Positions 56,369-64,000 of a stretch of DNA of 64,000 bases are shown here, in pieces. The notes beneath the pieces are model-generated. The model did not search any database. It was not told the DNA's origin and saw nothing but the letters and a program-made list of their open reading frames with translations. Source of the stretch: Wolbachia endosymbiont of Folsomia candida. Its GTDB lineage: Bacteria > Pseudomonadota > Alphaproteobacteria > Rickettsiales > Anaplasmataceae. The first letter of the stretch is position 1. Each line of letters begins with the position of its first letter. The position numbers were made by a program, and so were the translations under genes. The DNA is taken from positions 1,364,001-1,428,000 of the forward strand of contig NZ_CP015510.2 of NCBI RefSeq assembly GCF_001931755.2, read 5' to 3'.

Positions 56369-57352
56369 GTGGCAATATCAATTTTAGGTGCTGGTGCATG
56401 GGGCACAGCAATTGCAATTTCATTAAGTGATAAGAAAAATGTAATTTTGTGGACTCGCAGTAGCACTACATTTGAATCAATCAGTTCAAAAAGAGAAAGT
56501 GATAAGCTGCCTGGTTGTAAAATTCCTAGTAACGTATCAATAAAGTCAAGCATTGAAGATGCAGTTAATGCTTCAGCAATAATAATTGTTGTTCCAACGC
56601 AATCTCTTCGGGAAGTGTGCCAGCAGTTATATAATTGCAAATTGAAGGAAGATACGCCTTTAATTATAGCTTGCAAAGGAATAGAAAAATCTACACTAAA
56701 GTTACCAAGTGAAATAGTAAATGAAATTTTGCCGAGCAATCCTATTGCGATTTTTTCAGGCCCTAGTTTTGCTATAGAAGTTGCAAAAAAATTACCATAT
56801 TCAATGGTTCTTGCGTGCCAGGATAATGCATTAGGTTTAAAACTGATGTCGGAACTGCAACAAGAAAACGTTAAATTGGAGTTTAGTAATGACATTATAG
56901 GAGTACAGATTTGTGCAGCGTTAAAAAATGTTTTTGCTATAGCATGTGGAATTATTTTGGGTAGAAAACTCGGGTTTAATGCTCATGCAGCGCTGATTAC
57001 AAAAAGCATGAATGAAGTTAAAGCTTTGTATTTAGCAAAAGTTGATAACAATAATATGAATATAGATACTTTGCTCGGACCTTCGTGCTTAGGTGATTTA
57101 GTTATGACATGTACGTCCTTAAACTCAAGAAATCTATCTTTTGGGTTTAAAATAGGTAGCAGTAATAATGGTTGTGATATTCAACAAATTTTATCAGAGG
57201 GTAAGTCAGTGACTGAAGGTTTTAGCACTGCTGAGTCCACATTTTACTTAGCAAAAAAGCTAAAGGTGAAAATGCCGATATGTGAAGCAGTTTATAAATT
57301 ATTGTATGAAAATGCTCCTATAGAGGATGCTATTTCTGTTCTGATAAGTTAA
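56369..57352 (+). CDS. gpsA: Glycerol-3-phosphate dehydrogenase (NAD(P)+)
   Basis: 327 residues from GTG 56369 (VAISILGAGAWGTAIAISL; no in-frame ATG nearby). NAD-binding GAGAWGT, VPTQSLREV, IACKGIEKSTL, IFSGPSFAIEVAKKLP, the catalytic Lys in ALKNVFAIACGI, and LGDLVMTCTSLNSRNLSFG. Makes sn-glycerol-3-phosphate for phospholipids. Confidence 0.96.
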   Translation: MAISILGAGAWGTAIAISLSDKKNVILWTRSSTTFESISSKRESDKLPGCKIPSNVSIKSSIEDAVNASAIIIVVPTQSLREVCQQLYNCKLKEDTPLIIACKGIEKSTLKLPSEIVNEILPSNPIAIFSGPSFAIEVAKKLPYSMVLACQDNALGLKLMSELQQENVKLEFSNDIIGVQICAALKNVFAIACGIILGRKLGFNAHAALITKSMNEVKALYLAKVDNNNMNIDTLLGPSCLGDLVMTCTSLNSRNLSFGFKIGSSNNGCDIQQILSEGKSVTEGFSTAESTFYLAKKLKVKMPICEAVYKLLYENAPIEDAISVLIS

Positions 57353-57418
57353 TTAAATTATGGGATGCACAAATTGGTGGGTTTTTGCCGGATAAGAATG
57401 GAAGTGTGGAGGTGTAAG

Positions 57419-57859
57419 ATGAAATTAAATCGAGGAGATATTGAGAATTTTGTTGATGAACCTTACTTCTCCAGGGGAGAATTTTACTTTAATCATGGAC
57501 TGGTGCGGATCATATCTGTTAGTGATTTTGATGTGAAATCAAAAGTTGTTGGATCTAGGGTATATAAAGTAATATTAAAACATAATGATCAGTGCCTTGA
57601 TGGAGAGTGTTCTTGCCCAGCATTTGAAAATTTTGGTCCGTGTAAGCATATAGCTGCAACAGGTTTTGCTTTGATTCAGTACAACAGGCAAGGATATTAT
57701 TCATCTGCAGAATGTTCTGATCGCATTGATGAACAAGACCGCTTTGAAAAGTTACTACTCAAAAAGACAAAACAGGAACTTGTTGCAATAGTTATTCGTT
57801 TAAGTGATTATTGTCCAGAAATTATTATTGATGAACTGGAGAGTCAGGAGGAATTATAA
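57419..57859 (+). CDS. SWIM zinc-finger protein
   Basis: 146 residues from ATG 57419, which has GGAGGTG at the right spacing; the ATG at 57365 gives an unlikely leader. The SWIM motif CSCPAFENFGPCKHIAATG (CxC...CxH) is clear. The N-terminus FVDEPYFSRGEFYFNHGLVR is typical of proteins with a SWIM domain that binds DNA or protein. Length is short for the family; no partner domain remains. Confidence 0.85.
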   Translation: MKLNRGDIENFVDEPYFSRGEFYFNHGLVRIISVSDFDVKSKVVGSRVYKVILKHNDQCLDGECSCPAFENFGPCKHIAATGFALIQYNRQGYYSSAECSDRIDEQDRFEKLLLKKTKQELVAIVIRLSDYCPEIIIDELESQEEL

Positions 57860-57915
57860 TAGAAAAAATTCGAGCAAGATGGTATGTAATTATAACAGCT
57901 ATTTTTATAGGATTA

Positions 57916-58827
57916 ATGATGTCTGAGTCAAATGCTGATACAAAACTAGAAAATTTTGATGATCTGTTCACGGGAAACCCTGAAAATATTGAAGAAAATC
58001 TCAGTGCCCTTTTGCTACAAGCAAAAGCTTTAGAAAACAAGTCAGTATATTTGCAAATCTTATCACAGATTGCGCTTGCCCAAGCGATGCAAAAGAAATT
58101 TGATCTAGCTCATAAAACTCTTGATAAAGCAGAAGCAAGTCTCGCTTCAGAGTATGAGCTTGCACAAGTGAGGATTCTTCTGGAGCGAGGGCGTGTATTT
58201 CATCAGTCCGGCAATATTGACGAAGCATTACCGCTATTTAAGATGTCCTATGAACTAAGTAGAAAACACGAATTTGATTTTCACACCATCAATGCTGCTC
58301 ATATGGTTGCTATTGTAGAAAAAAACGTTGACGAAAAAATTGTATGGAATAAAAAGGCAATTGACCTTGCTCAAAAAACACAAGACAAGAGAGCTTACGC
58401 ATGGTTGGGAGCGATCTATAACAATCTAGCACAAAACTATATTGAAGCTGAGCAATATAGTGAGGCGCATTCTGCCTTCAAACAATCCAAAAATTTTGGA
58501 GAAGACAGAGGTGACGTTATTATTGTGCGTGGAGCAAAGTGGGGTATTGCGCGTAGCTTGCGTTCGCTTAATTGTCTGGATGAAGCGCTTAGCGTGCAGC
58601 TTGCTCTTCTTGAAGAATATAAGACAATCGCTAAAAAAGGTGAACTGCCTGTTGAGTTGATGGTAGTTGGACGCGGATTAGTCTACGAAGAGTTGGCTGA
58701 AATTCATCTTGCCCACATGAAAAAATACGCTGCACTTGCTTATCAAGATTTGTCAAAGGATCCTTGGTGCATTAAGTTGATTCCAGAAAGACTAGAAAAA
58801 ATGAAAGAACTAGAAATACATAAGTGA
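57916..58827 (+). CDS. TPR-repeat protein
   Basis: 303 residues. At least four helical repeats of TPR type (ILSQIALAQAMQKKFDLAHK; RILLERGRVFHQSGNIDEAL; GAIYNNLAQNYIEAEQYSEA; KWGIARSLRSLNCLDEALSV). No signal or membrane helix. Protein-interaction scaffold; partner unknown. 56 bases behind the SWIM gene. Confidence 0.75.
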   Translation: MMSESNADTKLENFDDLFTGNPENIEENLSALLLQAKALENKSVYLQILSQIALAQAMQKKFDLAHKTLDKAEASLASEYELAQVRILLERGRVFHQSGNIDEALPLFKMSYELSRKHEFDFHTINAAHMVAIVEKNVDEKIVWNKKAIDLAQKTQDKRAYAWLGAIYNNLAQNYIEAEQYSEAHSAFKQSKNFGEDRGDVIIVRGAKWGIARSLRSLNCLDEALSVQLALLEEYKTIAKKGELPVELMVVGRGLVYEELAEIHLAHMKKYAALAYQDLSKDPWCIKLIPERLEKMKELEIHK

Positions 58828-58907
58828 ATAACGGATAAAAAGGAAGATGAGGAATAAGCGTAATTTTGAAGAATTAAATAAAAATTTAACTTTTATTTTG
58901 GCACATT

Positions 58908-59393
58908 ATGAAATTTTTATATAAACTAATATCAACGTGGTGGCTATCTGGAACAGTAAAAAAAATGCCAGGTACTATAGGTAGTTTGGCTTCTTTTCCA
59001 CTTGTTCCTGTAATATTGAGCAATAAAATTTTAGGTGCAGCAATTATTTCTTTTTTATTCTTAATTGGGTTATGGTCTACAGGTAATTACATAAAACATT
59101 ACCAAACTTCATACGATCCAAAAGAGGTTGTAATTGATGAAGTAGTTGGACAATTATTAACGATACTTTTAGTTTCATTATTATTAAAGAACCAGGACAT
59201 TAATTTTTCTTTATTGCTGTTATGCTTTTTTTCTTTTAGATTTTTTGATATAATAAAAACGTGGCCTGTAAATTTGATTGATGAAAATACTAAAGGTCCT
59301 CTAGGCGTTATGCTAGATGATGTTATAGCTGCAATTTTAGCCTGTGTTCTTATAGGGACCTTTTATTCTTTATTGTCATTATATGCAGGATAA
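58908..59393 (+). CDS. pgpA: Phosphatidylglycerophosphatase A
   Basis: 161 residues, four membrane helices. Family motifs: SGTVKKMPGTIGSLASFPL, KEVVIDEVVGQLLTIL, FRFFDIIKTWPVNLIDE and GPLGVMLDDVIAAILACVL. It dephosphorylates phosphatidylglycerophosphate. Overlaps the next gene by 11 bases. Confidence 0.94.
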   Translation: MKFLYKLISTWWLSGTVKKMPGTIGSLASFPLVPVILSNKILGAAIISFLFLIGLWSTGNYIKHYQTSYDPKEVVIDEVVGQLLTILLVSLLLKNQDINFSLLLLCFFSFRFFDIIKTWPVNLIDENTKGPLGVMLDDVIAAILACVLIGTFYSLLSLYAG

Positions 59394-60162
59394 GAAACTC
59401 CATTACTCAAGTTTAATCATTCAAAATCTAAAGGATTATATAATTTACACAGCAAATTTATCTAACTGGGAGGTACACGATAAATTTGAGAACACTATAT
59501 TTACTATAAATGGTACACGTGAGTCATTATTTAACTTTGTGTTTTGTGAAGATCAATATACTGAGCTATCCATACAAAAAACTTCGGAGTATCTGAAAGC
59601 GAGAAACATAGAAGCAACGTGGGTAATAAATTCACATATGAAAATGGATAGTATTTTGGAAAAACATGAAATAAAACACGTCAGCACACCAAAAAAAGCT
59701 CTACTTAATATGAAAAATTATCTTTTACCTGCTGACGTTATTCCAAACTTAAAGTTAAATCCTATAAATAGCAGTGACCTTTTAGAGCAGTTAGATTTAT
59801 ATACTTCTAAAATTTTTTATCATAATATTGGAATTGTTAGCACATTTTTTCGTGGAATATCAAACTATGATTATGAAAATTCAGGATTAAGGTTTTTTCT
59901 TGTAACATTAAACGATGAGGTTGTTGGAACATGCGGTATTTATGTTCAAAATAATGTAGCTGGTTTTTATAGCGATGGCGTTTTACCAATGCATAGAAAT
60001 CGAGGAATAGGTACTCAAATGGTTTTAGAGAGAATAAAAATGGCTAAGCAGCTTGGATGCAAATATATAGTAGCACATTGTATGAAACCATCTGTAAACC
60101 TTTATAAAAGATTAGGGTTCCAAATGTTAGGCAATCTTTACTTGTATATCTCTTCAGCATAA
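59383..60162 (+). CDS. GNAT-family N-acetyltransferase
   Basis: 259 residues. C-terminal GNAT domain: LVTLNDEVVGTCGIYVQNN, the acetyl-CoA loop HRNRGIGTQMVLERIKMA, and VNLYKRLGFQM. The N-terminal half is not recognisable. It overlaps pgpA by 11 bases. Substrate unknown; the context does not help. Confidence 0.85.
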   Translation: MQDKKLHYSSLIIQNLKDYIIYTANLSNWEVHDKFENTIFTINGTRESLFNFVFCEDQYTELSIQKTSEYLKARNIEATWVINSHMKMDSILEKHEIKHVSTPKKALLNMKNYLLPADVIPNLKLNPINSSDLLEQLDLYTSKIFYHNIGIVSTFFRGISNYDYENSGLRFFLVTLNDEVVGTCGIYVQNNVAGFYSDGVLPMHRNRGIGTQMVLERIKMAKQLGCKYIVAHCMKPSVNLYKRLGFQMLGNLYLYISSA

Positions 60163-60218
60163 CTTATACACAACCTTATCGAACAATTACAAATTTTTAC
60201 ATCTGTTTAAAAAGTGCT

Positions 60219-61355
60219 ATGTTTTTTCTGTACGAAGTAATTTTAATATTAACTCTAGTATTGTTTTTTCTTTCTTATTCAAAATTAAAAATTAACAATA
60301 AAATCAAGAGTTTACAACATCAAAATACTATCGTTAATAATCTAATTGATACTGTGGATGATGGGTTTTATATTTGGGATGCGAAAAAACGCATAGAAAA
60401 ATTTTCTCCAAATTTATTGGTTTTACTTAACACTGTTTTTTACTCATTTAGTGAATTTGCAAATTTTTTTGAGCAGTCAGATAGCTTGATTAAAAATTTC
60501 ACTGAAGCAAAGGAAATAAATAAATCCTTTACTCTGGAACTAAAATCAAAGGACAGTGAGGTTTATTGTATATGTTATGGCAGAAGCATAATAGATGATT
60601 CTAATAATGTGATTGGTGCACTGTTATGGACAAGAAATATCTCAGACTACAGAATAAAAGCTCACGGACTCGAGTTAGAAAATGAGAAGCTTATTCAAGA
60701 AGTGGAGAATTATAAAAATATTTTCAACTCTTTACCATATCCAATACTAAAATATAATAAGCATAAGAAGGTAAAATTTTATAACTTGTTTTATGATAAA
60801 TATATAAACACTTCTCAAAAATTGGCTGTCACTAACAGCATTTATGGGGATAAATCAACAAAGCATGTTATAACCTGTAAGAACGAACGTAGGGTTTTTG
60901 ATTTTATTAAAATCCCAACACAAGATTCTGATGAAATGCTGGTGTATGGAAAAGATGTTAGCGATACAGAAAAATTACATACTGAATTAGATAATCATTT
61001 AGCTGCGCATAAAAAATTACTTGAGGAGTTACCATTTGCTGTAGCGATATACAGTAAGAATCAAAAGCTAAAGTTTTATAATAACTCTTTCATAAAAATC
61101 TTTCAATTTGATCCAAAATTTTTGGCATCTTATCCCACTTATCATGAAGTTATGCTTTATCTTTACGAGTCTAAAAATCTTTTAAAGCAAGAGGATTTTC
61201 AAACTATCAGTGACCAAATGGATGAATTGTTTAAAAAATTATTCGTATCACATAACGATATAATCCACCTCACCAATGGGAGAGAGCTTAGAGTGTTAAT
61301 AATGCCTTACGCTTCAGAGGGTTTGCTCTTCTCCTATGAAGAATGTAAAAGATGA
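60219..61355 (+). CDS. Membrane-anchored triple-PAS protein without a kinase domain
   Basis: 378 residues. N-terminal hydrophobic anchor (EVILILTLVLFFLSYSKL), then three PAS-like segments (about 45-140 with TVDDGFYIWDAKKRIEKFSP; about 165-255 with IFNSLPYPILKYNKHKK; about 270-370 with LLEELPFAVAIYSKNQKLKF). No HisKA/HATPase or GGDEF follows: the frame ends at 61355 directly before sdhB. It resembles the sensing part of an alphaproteobacterial DivL/PAS kinase that has lost its output. Confidence 0.7.
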   Translation: MFFLYEVILILTLVLFFLSYSKLKINNKIKSLQHQNTIVNNLIDTVDDGFYIWDAKKRIEKFSPNLLVLLNTVFYSFSEFANFFEQSDSLIKNFTEAKEINKSFTLELKSKDSEVYCICYGRSIIDDSNNVIGALLWTRNISDYRIKAHGLELENEKLIQEVENYKNIFNSLPYPILKYNKHKKVKFYNLFYDKYINTSQKLAVTNSIYGDKSTKHVITCKNERRVFDFIKIPTQDSDEMLVYGKDVSDTEKLHTELDNHLAAHKKLLEELPFAVAIYSKNQKLKFYNNSFIKIFQFDPKFLASYPTYHEVMLYLYESKNLLKQEDFQTISDQMDELFKKLFVSHNDIIHLTNGRELRVLIMPYASEGLLFSYEECKR

Positions 61356-61358
61356 AAG

Positions 61359-62147
61359 CTAAATTCCTTCTCTTTCTACCATAAGCTGCTTTATTTTCGC
61401 TATTGCTTTTGCAGGGTTAAGCCCTTTAGGACAGGTTTTCGTGCAGTTCATAATTGTATGACAACGATATAACTTAAATGAATCATTTAAATCATCAAGG
61501 CGTTCATCTGTTTTGTCATCACGACTATCCACAATCCATCTGTAAGCTTGGAGTAATATTGCCGGCCCTAAAAACTTATCACTATTCCACCAATAGCTTG
61601 GGCAACCAGTGGAACAGCAAGCACATAATATACAATCAGAAAGACCATCTAATTTTTTTCTATCCTCAGTAGATTGGGTATGTTCCTTATTTGAAACAGC
61701 ATGTTCATTAGTTTGTAACCAAGGTTTAATTGACTTATATTGTTCGTAAAATTGACTTAAATCTGAGACCAAGTCCTTTATCACATACATATGAGGTAAT
61801 GGATATATTTTTACGTCGCCTTTTATGTCGTGTATTGATTTAGTACATGCAAGTGTATTGGTTCCATCAATATTCATTGCACAAGACCCGCATATTCCTT
61901 CTCTACAAGAGCGTCTAAACGTTAAAGTTGAATCTATCTCGTCTTTGATTTTTATTAATACATCAAGCGCCATAGGGCCACAATTATCCATATCAATAAA
62001 AAATGTGTCTACTCTAGGATTCTTCTCATCATCGGCAGACCAGCGATAAATTTGGAATCGTCTGATGTTTTTTGCTCCAACAGGAATAGGATAAACTTTA
62101 CCCTTTTTATTAATTTGAGAATTCTTGGGTAGAGAAAGCTGCACCAT
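61359..62147 (-). CDS. sdhB: Succinate dehydrogenase iron-sulfur subunit
   Basis: 262 residues. [2Fe-2S] ligands [15 protein letters not shown]...LAC, [4Fe-4S] and [3Fe-4S] ligands [17 protein letters not shown] and [20 protein letters not shown]. Electrons pass through it from SdhA to quinone. Convergent with the PAS gene (3 bases apart). Confidence 0.97.
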   Translation of the reverse strand: MVQLSLPKNSQINKKGKVYPIPVGAKNIRRFQIYRWSADDEKNPRVDTFFIDMDNCGPMALDVLIKIKDEIDSTLTFRRSCREGICGSCAMNIDGTNTLACTKSIHDIKGDVKIYPLPHMYVIKDLVSDLSQFYEQYKSIKPWLQTNEHAVSNKEHTQSTEDRKKLDGLSDCILCACCSTGCPSYWWNSDKFLGPAILLQAYRWIVDSRDDKTDERLDDLNDSFKLYRCHTIMNCTKTCPKGLNPAKAIAKIKQLMVEREGI

Positions 62148-62279
62148 GTTACTTACCTTTTGTTATCTATCGCTAAAATCCTTTTAACTTGTAAATAACA
62201 TATTTTGTCAATATCCACTATATTTTTATTAGATACCCTTTAAAATTTTATTACCATCGCAGCACAAATCTTCTTCAAT

Positions 62280-62984
62280 TTAAGCAGTAGGTTTTGAGTT
62301 TTCTGCCAACATACTTTCATATTGCTTAGCCTCTGAATCAAGACCGAGAGCTGAATATGCTTTTACTAAATAGTTAATAGACCTAGGTAAATAGCTAGAA
62401 TTTTTATAGCTTTCTATATTCTGAAGACGCTTAATAGCTGCCAAGTATTCACCACGTTTTAGGTAGAATTTGCCGATAGCGTATTCTTTCTCTGATATAT
62501 GTTCTGTAACCAGTTTTGCTTTTTCCTTTATCTCATCTATATACTCACTGGCAGAAAAAAGATTAATATACTCTGTAGCAAGTTCTAAAGTTTTGTATGC
62601 AGTTTGCTGTCCAAGTTGTACCTTATTAATTTGCATGTAATAAGATAATACCCTTAAATAGTACGCGTATGGCAAATTCTCACCATTTGAGTAGATATAT
62701 ATATAATCATCTATACTACTTGCAGCACTGCCATAGTCACCCAAATTATAGCTGGCAACACCAGATAACAACTTTGCTTTCATTGCCCAATCAGACAAAG
62801 GATATAAATCCTCAATTGCTTGAAAAGCTCTGATAGCTTGTTTGTATTTTTTTTGGTCAAAAAGCTCAACCGCTTCCTCATATAATTCAGCTTCAGTTTT
62901 TTCAACATAGGTACCAACATCCGCATACGATTGCGTGAATAAGGAAAATAAGAGAATCAAATATACAATTGTCGTCTTATACAT
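62280..62984 (-). CDS. bamD: BamD-like (ComL) outer-membrane assembly protein
   Basis: 234 residues. Signal-like N-terminus MYKTTIVYLILLFSLFTQSY, then TPR-type helices: AELYEEAVELFDQKKYKQAI, DLYPLSDWAMKAKLLSGVAS, and KFYLKRGEYLAAIKRLQNIE, the BamD/YfiO pattern. In E. coli BamD is a lipoprotein, but no lipobox Cys follows this signal (QSYADVG), so it may be periplasmic. Part of the beta-barrel assembly machinery by family. Confidence 0.85.
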   Translation of the reverse strand: MYKTTIVYLILLFSLFTQSYADVGTYVEKTEAELYEEAVELFDQKKYKQAIRAFQAIEDLYPLSDWAMKAKLLSGVASYNLGDYGSAASSIDDYIYIYSNGENLPYAYYLRVLSYYMQINKVQLGQQTAYKTLELATEYINLFSASEYIDEIKEKAKLVTEHISEKEYAIGKFYLKRGEYLAAIKRLQNIESYKNSSYLPRSINYLVKAYSALGLDSEAKQYESMLAENSKPTA

Positions 62985-63061
62985 AGATCTTAAAATAAAA
63001 ATAAAGTATAGGCCTAAATATTATCTAAAGAAATAAATTTCTGAAATTCTTGTAGTTATCC

Positions 63062-63970
63062 TCAAATAGCACCTATTCCTCCTACTTCTGTTGGAGTGTA
63101 TCCACCTCGTGTATTACTACTAACGCTACCTAAGCCCAATGAAGTACCTTTTCCACTGACTTTCACATCAGTTAACTCTTTACTGTATGAATGTATGATT
63201 AGTGCGTGTCCTACAATCAAAAGCGCTGTGCCTATAAAACCTAAAGCTAGGCCAAAAGCAGGATTTAAGGATGATGCTAATGCCATTAACATTATCCTTT
63301 TTATTAACATTATAGAAGAACCAGCTAACATTAACTGAGCTGCAGGCATATTATTAGTAGTTTTTTCAGACTTTTCATCACTATCAATATGTTTTCCTTC
63401 TCCCTCTCCTTTTTCTGCCTCATATTCTTTACTTTTCTGGTATTCGCTGTAACAAAAAGCAGCACTTGTTATAAAGTTAAATAGATTAGAAGTTAAAAAG
63501 GCTGCATCTCCTATCATGCTTTCTTCTAATGTCTCGCTTACTATGCTGGCTACAATAACCAATATAGTTAAAACAGCATCGGCGCAATTCATGTAGTCAC
63601 CAATGTTATAAGGAACGTCTTTCCCCGCTTCTTCTGCTATTTTTCCATTTTCAAGGTCTCTCAGTTCTTGTTCTTTTTGTGCTATTTTTCTATTATTATA
63701 AATTAAATATAGAATACACATAATAGACAAAGCCATAAAAGGAAGTATAGCATAGCTTAATGCACAGCCTATTGTGCTGAGCAAAACCCATTCACTATAC
63801 ATTGATGTGAGCTCAACAGCCATAAATGCTGCAAATGGTACCATTGTGGCAAGTGATGCATATTGTCTATATAGCTCTCTTTTTTTTAGCGTTAATAATT
63901 CTTCCTCTAGCTCTTCTTTTTTGACTTCTTTATCAACTGCTGGCCAAAAATCTCGAAAAAAATCTTCCAT
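63062..63970 (-). CDS. Multi-span membrane protein, possibly 5'-truncated by the window edge
   Basis: 302 residues from the ATG ending at 63970; the frame stays open to the right edge (FKDWFSSKSE precedes the ATG), so the true start may lie outside. Charged N-terminal coiled coil (DKEVKKEELEEELLTLKKRE). About five membrane helices in two groups (about 37-95; 128-150; 205-260). Gly-rich C-terminus (GKGTSLGLGSVSSNTRGG). No recognised family. Confidence 0.6.
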   Translation of the reverse strand: MEDFFRDFWPAVDKEVKKEELEEELLTLKKRELYRQYASLATMVPFAAFMAVELTSMYSEWVLLSTIGCALSYAILPFMALSIMCILYLIYNNRKIAQKEQELRDLENGKIAEEAGKDVPYNIGDYMNCADAVLTILVIVASIVSETLEESMIGDAAFLTSNLFNFITSAAFCYSEYQKSKEYEAEKGEGEGKHIDSDEKSEKTTNNMPAAQLMLAGSSIMLIKRIMLMALASSLNPAFGLALGFIGTALLIVGHALIIHSYSKELTDVKVSGKGTSLGLGSVSSNTRGGYTPTEVGGIGAI

Positions 63971-64000
63971 TTCACTTTTAGAAGAAAACCAATCTTTAAA

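Overview
The window is AT-rich chromosomal DNA of an obligate intracellular alphaproteobacterium, almost certainly Wolbachia. The FtsZ, CtrA, SdhA/B, HflK-HflC-DegP and Mrp-antiporter genes are of Rickettsiales type. It also carries an ankyrin-repeat gene, many small membrane proteins with no recognised family, an IS5-family insertion, and short palindromic elements that sit both between genes and in frame inside genes. No database search was possible; family calls rest on motifs, length and context.

Layout. 1-1.6 kb: end of an Mrp/Mnh Na+/H+ antiporter cluster (G, an A-C-terminal-like subunit, B, C). 1.7-8.2 kb: rpoD, a degenerate LytM lipoprotein, leuS (invaded by several palindromic elements) and tsaD. 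8.4-10.7 kb: an exported Sir2-like protein followed by a frameshifted alpha/beta-hydrolase gene. 10.7-14.1 kb: the membrane-protease set hflK-hflC-degP. 14.1-18.5 kb: small unknown proteins and comM, split by an intact IS5-type element with a CTAG target duplication. 18.7-25.7 kb: ftsZ, an EVE-domain gene, asd, secF, tRNA-Arg, an NDUFA9-like gene, ruvC and ctaE. 25.9-27.3 kb: a membrane protein built of six 40-residue repeats. 27.3-33.5 kb: tRNA-Asp, rpsB-tsf-pyrH-frr-uppS-cdsA (with a large palindromic element between frr and uppS), a zinc-finger protein, coaD and tRNA-Phe. 33.5-39.9 kb: an exported class I glutamine-amidotransferase-like protein, a CPBP protease, a Bcr-type MFS transporter, tRNA-Gly, an RNase D-like exonuclease, rpsT and gltA. 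40-43 kb: grxD-bolA, rpe and rsmE. 43.1-48.5 kb: a large ankyrin/transmembrane protein, sdhA, a transposase remnant with a palindromic element, and a small membrane protein. 48.7-53.1 kb: pyrD (element in frame), a nitronate-monooxygenase-like protein and two unknown proteins. 53.2-56 kb: a palindromic element, pth-rplY, the RNase P RNA and ctrA. 56.4-64 kb: gpsA, a SWIM protein, a TPR protein, pgpA, an acetyltransferase, a PAS protein without a kinase domain, sdhB, a BamD-like protein and a membrane protein that runs off the edge.

Most genes are core housekeeping functions: translation, respiration/TCA (gltA, sdhA, sdhB, ctaE), cell division (ftsZ, ctrA), envelope (uppS, cdsA, pgpA, gpsA, bamD-like, secF) and proteolysis. 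The most distinctive signal is the set of palindromic/mobile short repeats. One family (about 120 bp, encoding about 40 residues) lies in frame in LeuS and in the amidotransferase-like protein, and lies outside genes at 24.2 kb. A second family (VIPxx / RWND type) lies in frame in LeuS and PyrD and outside genes at 30.8 and 53.2 kb. The other accessory signals are the 40-residue-repeat membrane protein, the exported Sir2-like protein lacking the catalytic histidine, and repeated TTAA-N7-TTAA sites upstream of ctrA and of several unknown genes.
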